Source of the DNA: JAFECT01 sp035551675
Lineage (GTDB): Bacteria > Pseudomonadota > Alphaproteobacteria > Caulobacterales > Caulobacteraceae
Length of the DNA stretch: 64,000 nt
Direction: 5' to 3'
Assembly (NCBI GenBank): GCA_035551675.1
Contig: DASZMV010000035.1
Coordinates: forward strand, 4,541 to 68,540
A program made the position numbers and the translations under genes. Numbering within the stretch: the stretch's first letter is position 1; each line of letters starts with the position of its first letter. The notes below the pieces were generated by a model. The model had not been told where the DNA came from. It made no database searches and saw only the letters and a program-made list of their open reading frames with translations. Below, one piece after another: positions 17,623-24,779 of this stretch.

Positions 17623-17849
17623 TTGGAGATCACCACCGGTGGCTTCGCCTTGGGCGCGATGCCGGCTTTCCGGTTGGCGGCGGCCTTGGCGGCGGCGATC
17701 AGGTCGGCCTGCCCGGCGGGGCTGGCGACCACAGGCTTGCCGAAGGGGCCCGGGGCCTCGCGGCCGTAGCCCTGGGGCCAGACGAAGGAGAGGGTGACCA
17801 GCGCCAGGGCGATCAGGAGCGCGGTCGCGAAGTAGACGCGGTCGGACAT
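17619..17849 (-). CDS. Small single-pass membrane protein upstream of kdsD
   Basis: This 76-residue protein has one hydrophobic segment near residues 5-22 (YFATALLIALALVTLSFVW), followed by a Gly/Pro/Ala-rich basic tail ending PPVVISK. ATG 17849 is chosen; a TTG 12 codons upstream would lengthen it. It is coupled to kdsD by a 4-nt GTGA overlap, which makes translation likely. I do not recognise it. Its position before kdsD suggests a role near the LPS pathway, but that is only context. Confidence 0.7.
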   Translation of the reverse strand: MSDRVYFATALLIALALVTLSFVWPQGYGREAPGPFGKPVVASPAGQADLIAAAKAAANRKAGIAPKAKPPVVISK

Positions 17850-17965
17850 GGGGCGGGCTATATCGCCTGGGCGGGTGGGCGGCAAACCCGGTCTGGAGTT
17901 CGGGCGCTTGACCGCGCGGGGGCTCGGCCCTACCCCGGCCGCGACCTGAGGAAAGTGCTGAATTC

Positions 17966-18679
17966 ATGCCCGATCTCGTGTTGCTGCGTCATGGCCAGAG
18001 CCGCTGGAACCTGGAGAACCGTTTCACCGGCTGGGTGGACGTGGACCTGACCGACCAGGGCGAAGCCGAGGCGCGGCGCGGCGGCGAGCTGCTGCGGGCG
18101 GAGGGGGTCGAGTTCGACCGCGCCTTCACCTCGGTCCTGACCCGGGCGATCCGGACCTGCTGGTTGTCGCTGGCGGCGATGGGGCAGGCGTGGGTTCCGG
18201 TGACCAACGACTGGCGCCTGAACGAGCGCCACTACGGCGGCCTGACCGGGCTGAACAAGGCCGAGACCGCGGCCAGGCACGGCGAAGAGCAGGTGCGGGT
18301 CTGGCGCCGCTCCTACGACATCCCGCCGCCGCCGTTGGAAGCCGGCAGCGAATGGGACCTGAGCGGTGACCGCCGCTACGCCGGGATCGATGTTCCGGCC
18401 ACGGAGAGCCTGAAGACCACGCTGGAGCGGGTCGAGCCGTACTGGACCAGCGACATCGTTCCGGCGTTGCAGCGCGGTGATACGGTGCTGATCGCGGCGC
18501 ATGGCAATTCGTTGCGCGCGATCGTGAAGCTGTTGTTCGACGTCGCCGACGCCGACATTCCCGGCGTCGAGATTCCCACCGGCAATCCGCTGCGCATTGC
18601 GCTGGATGCAAACTTGAAACCGACCGCCGCGCGCTATCTCGACGAAGCGCGCGCACAGCCGCTGCCGAAGCTTCCATGA
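17966..18679 (+). CDS. gpmA: 2,3-bisphosphoglycerate-dependent phosphoglycerate mutase
   Basis: This 237-residue histidine-phosphatase-fold enzyme has the phospho-His motif LVLLRHGQSRWN near residue 9, then FTGWVDVDLT, RAIRT, the specificity segment LNERHYGGLTGLNK and the second catalytic His in IAAHGNSLRAI. It interconverts 3- and 2-phosphoglycerate in glycolysis and gluconeogenesis. GAGGAAA lies upstream of the ATG. Its stop overlaps the start of the RibD-like gene in an ATGA. Confidence 0.97.
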   Translation: MPDLVLLRHGQSRWNLENRFTGWVDVDLTDQGEAEARRGGELLRAEGVEFDRAFTSVLTRAIRTCWLSLAAMGQAWVPVTNDWRLNERHYGGLTGLNKAETAARHGEEQVRVWRRSYDIPPPPLEAGSEWDLSGDRRYAGIDVPATESLKTTLERVEPYWTSDIVPALQRGDTVLIAAHGNSLRAIVKLLFDVADADIPGVEIPTGNPLRIALDANLKPTAARYLDEARAQPLPKLP

Positions 18680-19131
18680 GCGACGACGCCGGTTTCATGC
18701 GCCGGGCCATCGCCCTGGCGCGGGATCGGGTCGGCCTGACCGGCGACAATCCGGCGGTGGGCTGTGTCCTGGTCAAGGACGGCCGCGTGCTGGCCGAAGT
18801 CGCCACCGCGCCGGGCGGCCGCCCCCACGCGGAAGAACAGGCGCTTGAAATCGCAGGTGAAACCGCCCGAGGCGCGACCGCCTATGTGACTCTGGAGCCC
18901 TGCGGCGCGCGCAGTTCTGGCGCGGCCTCCTGCACCGAGCGCCTGGTCCGCGCCGGGGTGAAGCGCGTTGTCGTGGCGTGCGCCGATCCCTCACCCCTGG
19001 CCTCTGGCCACGGCGCCGAACTCTTGGCCGCTGGCGGGGTCGAACAGGAAACCGGCGTGCTGGCCGATGAAGCCGCCCCGCTCTACGCGGACTACCTCGC
19101 GCGTTTCAGCGTGGCGCCACAAGACAAATGA
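18676..19131 (+). CDS. Stand-alone RibD-type cytidine/deoxycytidylate deaminase domain
   Basis: This 151-residue protein corresponds to the N-terminal deaminase half of RibD only. It has MRRAIALAR, NPAVGCVLVKDG, the zinc/proton-shuttle motif HAEEQAL and a second zinc motif LEPCGARSSGAASC. Full RibD carries a C-terminal reductase of about 200 residues, which is absent. The spacing between the two Cys is 9 residues rather than the usual 8 of RibD (PC-x8-C type), so the substrate may differ. It is coupled to gpmA by an ATGA overlap, and its stop codon lies in the left arm of repeat copy 2. A true riboflavin role would need a separate reductase elsewhere. Confidence 0.82.
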   Translation: MSDDAGFMRRAIALARDRVGLTGDNPAVGCVLVKDGRVLAEVATAPGGRPHAEEQALEIAGETARGATAYVTLEPCGARSSGAASCTERLVRAGVKRVVVACADPSPLASGHGAELLAAGGVEQETGVLADEAAPLYADYLARFSVAPQDK

Positions 19132-19385
19132 ACCACGAAGCGCACCAAGCGCACGAAGGGCTAATCGGCCAACGACGATGCGGGCTTTTGCGTCGCAAGA
19201 GTTGACCACGAAAAACACGAAAAACACGAATGAACGATAGCCTTCCCGCGTCGCAGACGCGGCCAGACTGATGGGCGCTGCGCGCCGAAGATCTGCGCTG
19301 GGTACGCCACGTGTTCGTGCTTTTCTTGTTTTTCGTGGTCGACTCTTTCTTCCTTCTTCGCGCGCTTCGTGCGCTTCGTGGTTCA
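19129..19385. repeat. Large nested palindromic intergenic repeat, copy 2
   Basis: Outer arms 19129-19158 and 19356-19385 pair over 28 of 30 positions, and the left arm begins with the TGA stop of the RibD-like gene. Inner arms 19201-19230 and 19314-19343 pair at 27 of 30 positions and are built of ACACGAAAA-type units. The core repeats the CCGCGTC/GACGCGG hairpin and the GGCGC...GCGCCGAAGA segment of copy 1. It lies between two convergent genes. Confidence 0.88.
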
Positions 19386-19393
19386 TTGCTTTC

Positions 19394-20308
19394 TTACGGC
19401 GCGACGCGCACCGGCACAGGCGCGTTGCACACGTCGATTGCGTTGGCCTTTTCGTGGAACCAGGCTTCGCTGCGATTGCGGCGGGCCTCGATATAGGCCT
19501 TGAAGCTCGGGCTATCGGTGCGCATCACCTGCAGTCTGGCCCGCTCCGCCTCCGGAACGTCCGTACCCAGACGAACCGACATGAGCACCGCGCCCTGGTC
19601 GGGCTTGTCGTAGAAGCCGAGTGCGGCCGGGGCGCCGCGCGGCTGCACCGAGAGCAGGTCCATCCCCTGCGCCACCCAGCCGACCACCGTGGTGTTGCGG
19701 TCGAGATGGCGCGGCGCCTGGCCGTTGATGGCATAGAGCTCGACCCCCGTGCCGGTCGAAGGGTCGGTGTCGCGGGCGACGCCGACGGTTCCGTAGCAGT
19801 GCACGCCCCAGGCCTGACCCTTCGCAGGATCGCGCGCCACCGGCAGGCCGTCGGAGAAGCCGGTCTCCGGCGCATAGGTGTCGCGGTCGGGCAGCTTGAA
19901 GAACGGGACGCCGGCGGGGATCGGGACCCAGAGTTCGCCCGGAACCTTCGTCCTGGCCGAACCCAAGGGTTTCTTGCCGTCCCGGTCGCCCCACTGGACC
20001 ACGTAGTTGTCCTGGGACCGCTCGACGGTCAGGCCGTCGTAGAAGTGCTCGTGCGCCAAGGTTTCGATGTTGGCCACGGCCACCGGCGCATAGGCGGGGT
20101 CGAGCTCGATCACCACCCGCCCGGTCGGCAGCTCCATGTACAGCGTCCGCGCCGGATCGAGCGCCCGCCAGTCCGACGCCGGCGCATGGGCGATAATCTC
20201 AGCCGCGGTATTGGCCCCGCTGCCGTCGGGAAGCCGCACGGCGGCGCCGGCCGACGCGGCGGCGATTGCGAGGGCTGTGGCGAGACTGATGGCGATGGCT
20301 GGCTTCAT
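19394..20308 (-). CDS. Periplasmic cyclophilin-type peptidyl-prolyl isomerase
   Basis: This 304-residue protein has an N-terminal signal peptide (MKPAIAISLATALAIAAASAGA) and a cyclophilin domain. The core motifs are LPTGRVVIELDPAYAPVAVANIETLAHEHFYDGLTVERSQDNYVVQWGD and, later, NTTVVGWVAQGMDLL. It would speed proline isomerisation during folding of exported proteins. The domain carries a long insertion after WGDRDGKKPLGS compared with minimal cyclophilins, and a C-terminal extension of about 60 residues. GGAGG lies before the ATG. It is flanked by repeat copies 2 and 3. Confidence 0.88.
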   Translation of the reverse strand: MKPAIAISLATALAIAAASAGAAVRLPDGSGANTAAEIIAHAPASDWRALDPARTLYMELPTGRVVIELDPAYAPVAVANIETLAHEHFYDGLTVERSQDNYVVQWGDRDGKKPLGSARTKVPGELWVPIPAGVPFFKLPDRDTYAPETGFSDGLPVARDPAKGQAWGVHCYGTVGVARDTDPSTGTGVELYAINGQAPRHLDRNTTVVGWVAQGMDLLSVQPRGAPAALGFYDKPDQGAVLMSVRLGTDVPEAERARLQVMRTDSPSFKAYIEARRNRSEAWFHEKANAIDVCNAPVPVRVAP

Positions 20309-20340
20309 GGGTCCCTCCGACGCGGAGAGGTTATGAAGCA

Positions 20341-20498
20341 AAAAGAAGAGAGTCCACGGACACACACGGACACACACGGATTGCGAGCCTCCGCGTCGAA
20401 GACGCGGCTTTCGCGGAGTGGCGCTTCGCGCCGGAACGATCCTGGGAAACGCGCGCCGTCCGTGTTCTCCGTGGGAGTCCGTGGACTCCCTTCTCTTT
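20341..20498. repeat. Palindromic intergenic repeat, copy 3
   Basis: Left arm 20341-20380 contains GAGAGTCCACGGA followed by two CACACACGGA units. Right arm 20459-20498 is its imperfect inverted copy, with TCCGTGGACTCCC. The core again has CCGCGTC/GACGCGG and GGCGCTTCGCGCC. It is smaller than copies 1 and 2 because the inner CACGAAAA arms are missing. It lies between the pnp stop and the cyclophilin start. Confidence 0.85.
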
Positions 20499-20507
20499 CG
20501 GCGCCCA

Positions 20508-20540
20508 AAGAAAACGGGCGGGTCTGTGAGGACCCGCCCG
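20508..20540 (-). terminator. Rho-independent terminator after pnp
   Basis: Perfect 10-bp arms (20515-20524 and 20531-20540) with a 6-nt loop are followed in minus sense by TTTTCTTT. It lies 25 nt after the pnp stop, between pnp and repeat copy 3. Confidence 0.85.
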
Positions 20541-20565
20541 CGTTCAACTCAAGCTGTAAGCAGTC

Positions 20566-22851
20566 TTAGTCGACCGGTTCTTCGCGCGGGGCGCGGGGCC
20601 GGTCGCCGCGATCGCGGTCGCGTCCGCCGCCTCGTCCGCCACGGCCACGGTCCCGATCGCCGCCTTCGCGACGCGGGCGTTCGGAGCGCTCTTCCTCGGG
20701 CGGCAGGCCCTGGGCGGCGCGTTCGGCGGCCAGCTTTTCGGTGAGGTCCTCGCCGGTCTCCTGGTCGACGACCTTCATCGATAGCTTCACCTTGCCGCGA
20801 TCGTCAAAGCCCATGACCTTGACCTTCACGCTGTCGCCCTCGTTCACCACGTCCTTCACCTCGGCGACCTTGCGGGGCGCGAGCTGGCTGATGTGGACGA
20901 GGCCGTCCTTGGAGCCGAAGAAGTTCACGAAGGCGCCGAAGTCGACGACCTTCACGACCTTGCCGGTGTAGATCAAACCGACTTCCGGCTCGGACGTGAT
21001 CGACTTGATCCAGTCGATCGCGGCCTTGATCTTGGCGCTGTCCGAAGCGGCGATCTTGATCGTGCCGTCGTCGGCGATGTCGATCTTGGCGCCGGTCTTT
21101 TCGACGATCTCGCGGATCACCTTGCCGCCGGTGCCGATCACTTCGCGGATCTTGTCGGTCGGAACGGTGATGGTTTCGATCTTCGGAGCGAACTCGCCGA
21201 TCTCTTCGCGCGGCGCGGCCATGGCCTTGTTCATTTCGCCGAGGATGTGGACGCGGCCGTCGTGCGCCTGGGCCAGCGCCTTCTTCATGATCTCCTCGGT
21301 GATGCCGGGGACCTTGATGTCCATCTGCAGCGAAGTGATGCCTTTCTCGGTGCCCGCGACCTTGAAGTCCATGTCGCCGAGGTGGTCCTCGTCGCCCAGG
21401 ATGTCCGAAAGGATCGCGAACTCGCCCGAGGGCTCCAGGATCAGGCCCATGGCGATGCCCGACACCGGCGACTTAAGCGGAACGCCCGCATCCATCAGCG
21501 CCAGCGACGAACCGCAGACGGTGGCCATCGAGGACGAGCCGTTCGACTCGGTGATCTCGGACACCAGGCGGATCGTGTACGGGAAATCTTCCGTCGACGG
21601 CAGCATCGGCCGGATCGCGCGCCACGCCAGCTTGCCGTGGCCGATTTCGCGGCGGCCCGGCGAGCCCATGCGGCCCGTTTCACCCACCGAATACGGAGGG
21701 AAGTTGTAGTGCAGCAGGAACTTCTCTTTGTAGGTTCCCTGCAGCGCGTCGATCCACTGTTCGTCCTCGCCGGTGCCCAGGGTTGCAACCACGAGAGCCT
21801 GGGTTTCGCCGCGGGTGAACAGCGCCGAACCGTGCGTACGGGGCAGCACCGACACTTCCGAAACGATCTGGCGGACCTTGTCGAGCGGGCGACCGTCGAC
21901 ACGACGTCCGTGCTCGATGATGTCGCGACGCAGGACGTCGGCTTCGCATTCCTTGAACGCGGTCGAGAACTTCGAGCTGTCGACGCCGTCGGGATTGGCT
22001 TCGGTCTTGACCAGGGCTTCGGCGGCCTTGGCCTTGGCGGCGCCGACCGCTTCGTGGCGCTCGTGCTTGCCCTTGTGGCCGTAGGCTGAGCGGATGTCGT
22101 CGCCGACCAGCTTCTTGATCGAAGCCACGATGCCGGAGACGTCGTCGGGCTGGAAGTCGTACGGCTCCTTCGCCGCGTGCTCGGCCAGCTCGATAATCGC
22201 GTCGATCACCGGCTGCATGCCGCGGTGCGCGAACATCAGCGCGCCGAGCATCTGCTCTTCGGTGAGCTCCTGCGCTTCGGACTCCACCATCATCAGCGCG
22301 TCTTGCGTGCCGGCGACGACGAGGTCGAGGGTCGATTCGGGCAGTTGGTCGAGCGTGGGGTTCAGCACGTACTCGCCGTTGATGTAGCCGACGCGGGCGC
22401 CGCCGATGGGGCCCATGAACGGCACGCCCGAAAGCGTCAGCGCCGCGGACGCCGCGACCATGGCGACGATGTCGGGGTCGTTCTCGAGGTCATGGCTGAG
22501 CACGGTGACGACCACCTGGGTCTCGTGCTTGAAGCCCTTGACGAACAGCGGGCGGATCGGGCGGTCGATCAGGCGGGAGACCAGGGTCTCCTTCTCGGTC
22601 GGACGGCCTTCGCGCTTGAAATAGCCGCCGGGGATCTTGCCCGCGGCGAAGGTCTTTTCCTGGTAGTTCACGGTCAGGGGGAAGAAGTCCAAGCCGGGCT
22701 TGGGCGCCTTTCCGAACACGACGGTGGCGAGCACGGTGGTCTCGCCGTAGGTGGCCATGACCGAGCCGTCGGCCTGACGGGCCACGCGGCCGGTTTCCAG
22801 GGTCAGCCTGCGGCCGGCCCAGTCGATGGACTTTCTTTTGATGTCGAACAT
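20566..22851 (-). CDS. pnp: Polyribonucleotide nucleotidyltransferase (PNPase)
   Basis: This 761-residue 3'-5' phosphorolytic exoribonuclease has two RNase PH domains joined by an all-helical linker, then a KH domain (IREVIGTGGKVIREIVEKTGAKIDI), an S1 domain (VGLIYTGKVVKVVDFGAFVNFFG...DGLVHISQL) and a low-complexity Arg/Gly/Glu tail. The second core has the active-site segment GSSSMATVCGSSLALMDAG. It degrades mRNA and acts in the RNA degradosome. It follows rpsO as in most bacteria. Two hairpins upstream could serve RNase III/PNPase autoregulation. The start ATG 22851 is preceded by GAAAAGAAG. Confidence 0.98.
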   Translation of the reverse strand: MFDIKRKSIDWAGRRLTLETGRVARQADGSVMATYGETTVLATVVFGKAPKPGLDFFPLTVNYQEKTFAAGKIPGGYFKREGRPTEKETLVSRLIDRPIRPLFVKGFKHETQVVVTVLSHDLENDPDIVAMVAASAALTLSGVPFMGPIGGARVGYINGEYVLNPTLDQLPESTLDLVVAGTQDALMMVESEAQELTEEQMLGALMFAHRGMQPVIDAIIELAEHAAKEPYDFQPDDVSGIVASIKKLVGDDIRSAYGHKGKHERHEAVGAAKAKAAEALVKTEANPDGVDSSKFSTAFKECEADVLRRDIIEHGRRVDGRPLDKVRQIVSEVSVLPRTHGSALFTRGETQALVVATLGTGEDEQWIDALQGTYKEKFLLHYNFPPYSVGETGRMGSPGRREIGHGKLAWRAIRPMLPSTEDFPYTIRLVSEITESNGSSSMATVCGSSLALMDAGVPLKSPVSGIAMGLILEPSGEFAILSDILGDEDHLGDMDFKVAGTEKGITSLQMDIKVPGITEEIMKKALAQAHDGRVHILGEMNKAMAAPREEIGEFAPKIETITVPTDKIREVIGTGGKVIREIVEKTGAKIDIADDGTIKIAASDSAKIKAAIDWIKSITSEPEVGLIYTGKVVKVVDFGAFVNFFGSKDGLVHISQLAPRKVAEVKDVVNEGDSVKVKVMGFDDRGKVKLSMKVVDQETGEDLTEKLAAERAAQGLPPEEERSERPRREGGDRDRGRGGRGGGRDRDRGDRPRAPREEPVD

Positions 22852-22868
22852 TTTGCTTCTTTTCTCTG

Positions 22869-22890
22869 CCGCGAGGCGGATTCCTCGCGG
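22869..22890 (-). promoter_or_regulatory. Leader hairpin just upstream of pnp
   Basis: Perfect 8-bp arms (22869-22876 and 22883-22890) around a 6-nt loop end 17 nt before the pnp start codon. A hairpin in this place is the known target for RNase III and PNPase in pnp autoregulation in enterobacteria; the same role here is inference. Confidence 0.5.
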
Positions 22891-23078
22891 GGCGGACAGG
22901 TTGCGAAGAGCGCTATTTCGCTCCGGATCCTCGTCCAGTAGTCACGCCGGTCCACGCCTCATTGCGCGTCGCGGCGACAAGCGGTGAGGATCCGATTTCG
23001 AACCCTCGCGTAAGATCGGAAGCGCCTAGAGGCTTCCGCCGCGCCCGCCGTGCTTGCGGGTCGAAGGGCGCGGTGAAG

Positions 23079-23101
23079 CGGGCGGGTTACTGCCCCGCCC
23101 G
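23079..23101 (-). terminator. rpsO-pnp intergenic hairpin (attenuator or processing site)
   Basis: Arms 23079-23086 and 23094-23101 (8 bp, all G:C) with a 7-nt loop lie 18 nt after the rpsO stop. No T-tract follows in minus sense, so partial termination or RNA processing is more likely than full termination. The remaining 190 bp to pnp hold one weaker hairpin (23018-23037) and no gene. Confidence 0.5.
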
Positions 23102-23118
23102 TATATAGGAAGAACGGG

Positions 23119-23388
23119 TTAGCGGCGCAGGCTGAGGCGCTCGATCAAAGCCTGATAGCGGCCCTCGTCGGACTTCTTCAGGTGGTCGAGCAGGCTGCGG
23201 CGCTGCGACACGAGCTTGAGCAAGCCGCGGCGCGAGTGGTTGTCCTTCTTGTGGGTCTTGAAGTGCTCGGTCAGGTTGGTGATCCGTTCAGAGAGGATCG
23301 CCACCTGCACTTCGGCGGAGCCGGTATCGTTGGCGCCGCGGGCATGTTCAGTGATCAGAGCGCTCTTGCGCTCGGTCGTTATCGACAT
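23119..23388 (-). CDS. rpsO: 30S ribosomal protein S15
   Basis: This 89-residue protein is the exact family length. It has GSAEVQVAILSERITNLTEHFKTHKKDNHSRRGLLKLVSQRRSLLDHLK, the S15 signature that binds the 16S rRNA three-way junction. GGAG precedes the ATG. It lies between truB and pnp in the standard order. Confidence 0.99.
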   Translation of the reverse strand: MSITTERKSALITEHARGANDTGSAEVQVAILSERITNLTEHFKTHKKDNHSRRGLLKLVSQRRSLLDHLKKSDEGRYQALIERLSLRR

Positions 23389-23402
23389 CGGGGTCTCCTA
23401 GG

Positions 23403-24353
23403 TCAGAGGTGAAAAACGCGCGTCGGGGAGAGCTTCCCCGCCCGCATCTCACAGAGCGCCACGATCCTTCCGTCAGATGTCGCCGAAACGGTTCGAGACG
23501 CGTCCTGGCCGCCGATGGTCCGGGGTTTGAGACGGGACTTGAGCGTTTCGACCTGTCTGGGGAGCAGAACGATGGGTCGACCCTGCTTGAGCCGGAAGGC
23601 GTCTTCAGCGGTCACGGCCATCGCCGGGATGTCGTCCAGCGGGGTCTCGACCGGAAGCAGGGCCTCCAAGCGGGCGCCTCTATGCACCAAGTCTTCCAGG
23701 AATTCCAGCGCTATCGCGTTCTCGATGCGGAACGGCCCTACGGCCAGTCGCCGCAGGGCCGAGACGTGCCCGCAGGCCCCCAGCGCCAGGGCCAGGTCCC
23801 GAACCAGAGAGCGGACATAGGTTCCCTTGCCGCATCTGAGCGTGATTTCGACGTGGCCGGGGTCGCGGGCCCCGGTGACCGCCAAGTCGTGGACGACGAC
23901 CGTGCGGGCGTCCAGCTCGACCTCGATCCCCTCGCGGGCCAGGTCGTAGGCGCGCTGGCCGTCGACCTTGATGGCGGAATAGGCTGGCGGGACCTGCTCG
24001 ATCTCACCCAGGAAGCTTTGCAGCGCGGCTTCCACCGCCGCAACCGCCGGTCGGACGGAGGATGTCGCGCTGACCTCGCCCTCGCGGTCGAAGGTGGTGG
24101 TGGTTTCGCCCCAGGCGATCTCGAAGCGGTAGATCTTCTCCGCCTCCACCAGGAAGGGCACGGTCTTGGTCGCCTCGCCCAGCGCCACCGGCAGAATGCC
24201 GCTGGCCAGCGGATCGAGCGTGCCGGCGTGGCCCGCCTTCTGCGCATTCATCAGCCTGCGGACTCTCGACACGGCGTCGGTGGAGGTCAGCTCCAGCGGC
24301 TTGTCGAGACAGACCCAGCCTGAGACCGGATCGCCTTTCTTACGCCTGGCCAT
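23403..24353 (-). CDS. truB: tRNA pseudouridine-55 synthase
   Basis: This 316-residue enzyme has the catalytic Asp in AGHAGTLDPLASGILPVALGEATK, then YRFEIAWGETTTTFD, QVPPAYSAIKVDGQRAYDLAREG and CGKGTYVRSLVRDLA. It converts U55 in the tRNA T-loop to pseudouridine. Its start lies inside the 3' end of rbfA (14-nt overlap), so the two are coupled. The C-terminal region is the usual extension. Confidence 0.98.
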   Translation of the reverse strand: MARRKKGDPVSGWVCLDKPLELTSTDAVSRVRRLMNAQKAGHAGTLDPLASGILPVALGEATKTVPFLVEAEKIYRFEIAWGETTTTFDREGEVSATSSVRPAVAAVEAALQSFLGEIEQVPPAYSAIKVDGQRAYDLAREGIEVELDARTVVVHDLAVTGARDPGHVEITLRCGKGTYVRSLVRDLALALGACGHVSALRRLAVGPFRIENAIALEFLEDLVHRGARLEALLPVETPLDDIPAMAVTAEDAFRLKQGRPIVLLPRQVETLKSRLKPRTIGGQDASRTVSATSDGRIVALCEMRAGKLSPTRVFHL

Positions 24354-24777
24354 CGTCGGGTCCGTCGTCGTCGGTGTGGTCCAGGTCGCGGCGCACGCGC
24401 GGGTCGTCGAACAAGCGCTCGATGCGCGCGGCCTCGTTGAAGCTCTCGTCGTGCAGGAACCGCAGCTCGGGCGTGAACTTCATCTCGATGTGGCGGCCGA
24501 GCGCACCGCGCAGAAAACGCCCGTGACGGTTCAGCGCCGTCACCACTTCCGACGCGTGGCCGCCGCCCAGCGGTTCGACGAAACAGGTCGCGTGTTTCAG
24601 GTCCGGCGACATTCTGACTTCGGTGACGGTGACCGACACGCCTTCGAGTTCGGGGTCGTGAATTTCCTGCTCGCGCAGCACTTCGACCAAGGCATGGCGG
24701 ATCAGTTCGCCGGCGCGCAACTGACGCTGGCTCGGCCCTGCCGGCGCGGGACCGCGGCTTTCGTTTCGGCGACTCAT
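24340..24777 (-). CDS. rbfA: 30S ribosome-binding factor A
   Basis: This 145-residue protein has the RbfA core RAGELIRHALVEVLREQEIHDPELEGVSVTVTEVRMSPDLKHATCFVEPLG and MKFTPELRFLHDESFNEAARIERLF. It helps the last steps of 16S rRNA processing. The ATG at 24777 is 2 nt from the stop of the upstream TPR-sulfotransferase gene. It has an acidic tail (DDDGPDDG). Normally it directly follows infB; here about 7 kb of other genes intervene. Confidence 0.97.
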   Translation of the reverse strand: MSRRNESRGPAPAGPSQRQLRAGELIRHALVEVLREQEIHDPELEGVSVTVTEVRMSPDLKHATCFVEPLGGGHASEVVTALNRHGRFLRGALGRHIEMKFTPELRFLHDESFNEAARIERLFDDPRVRRDLDHTDDDGPDDGQA

Positions 24778-24779
24778 GC

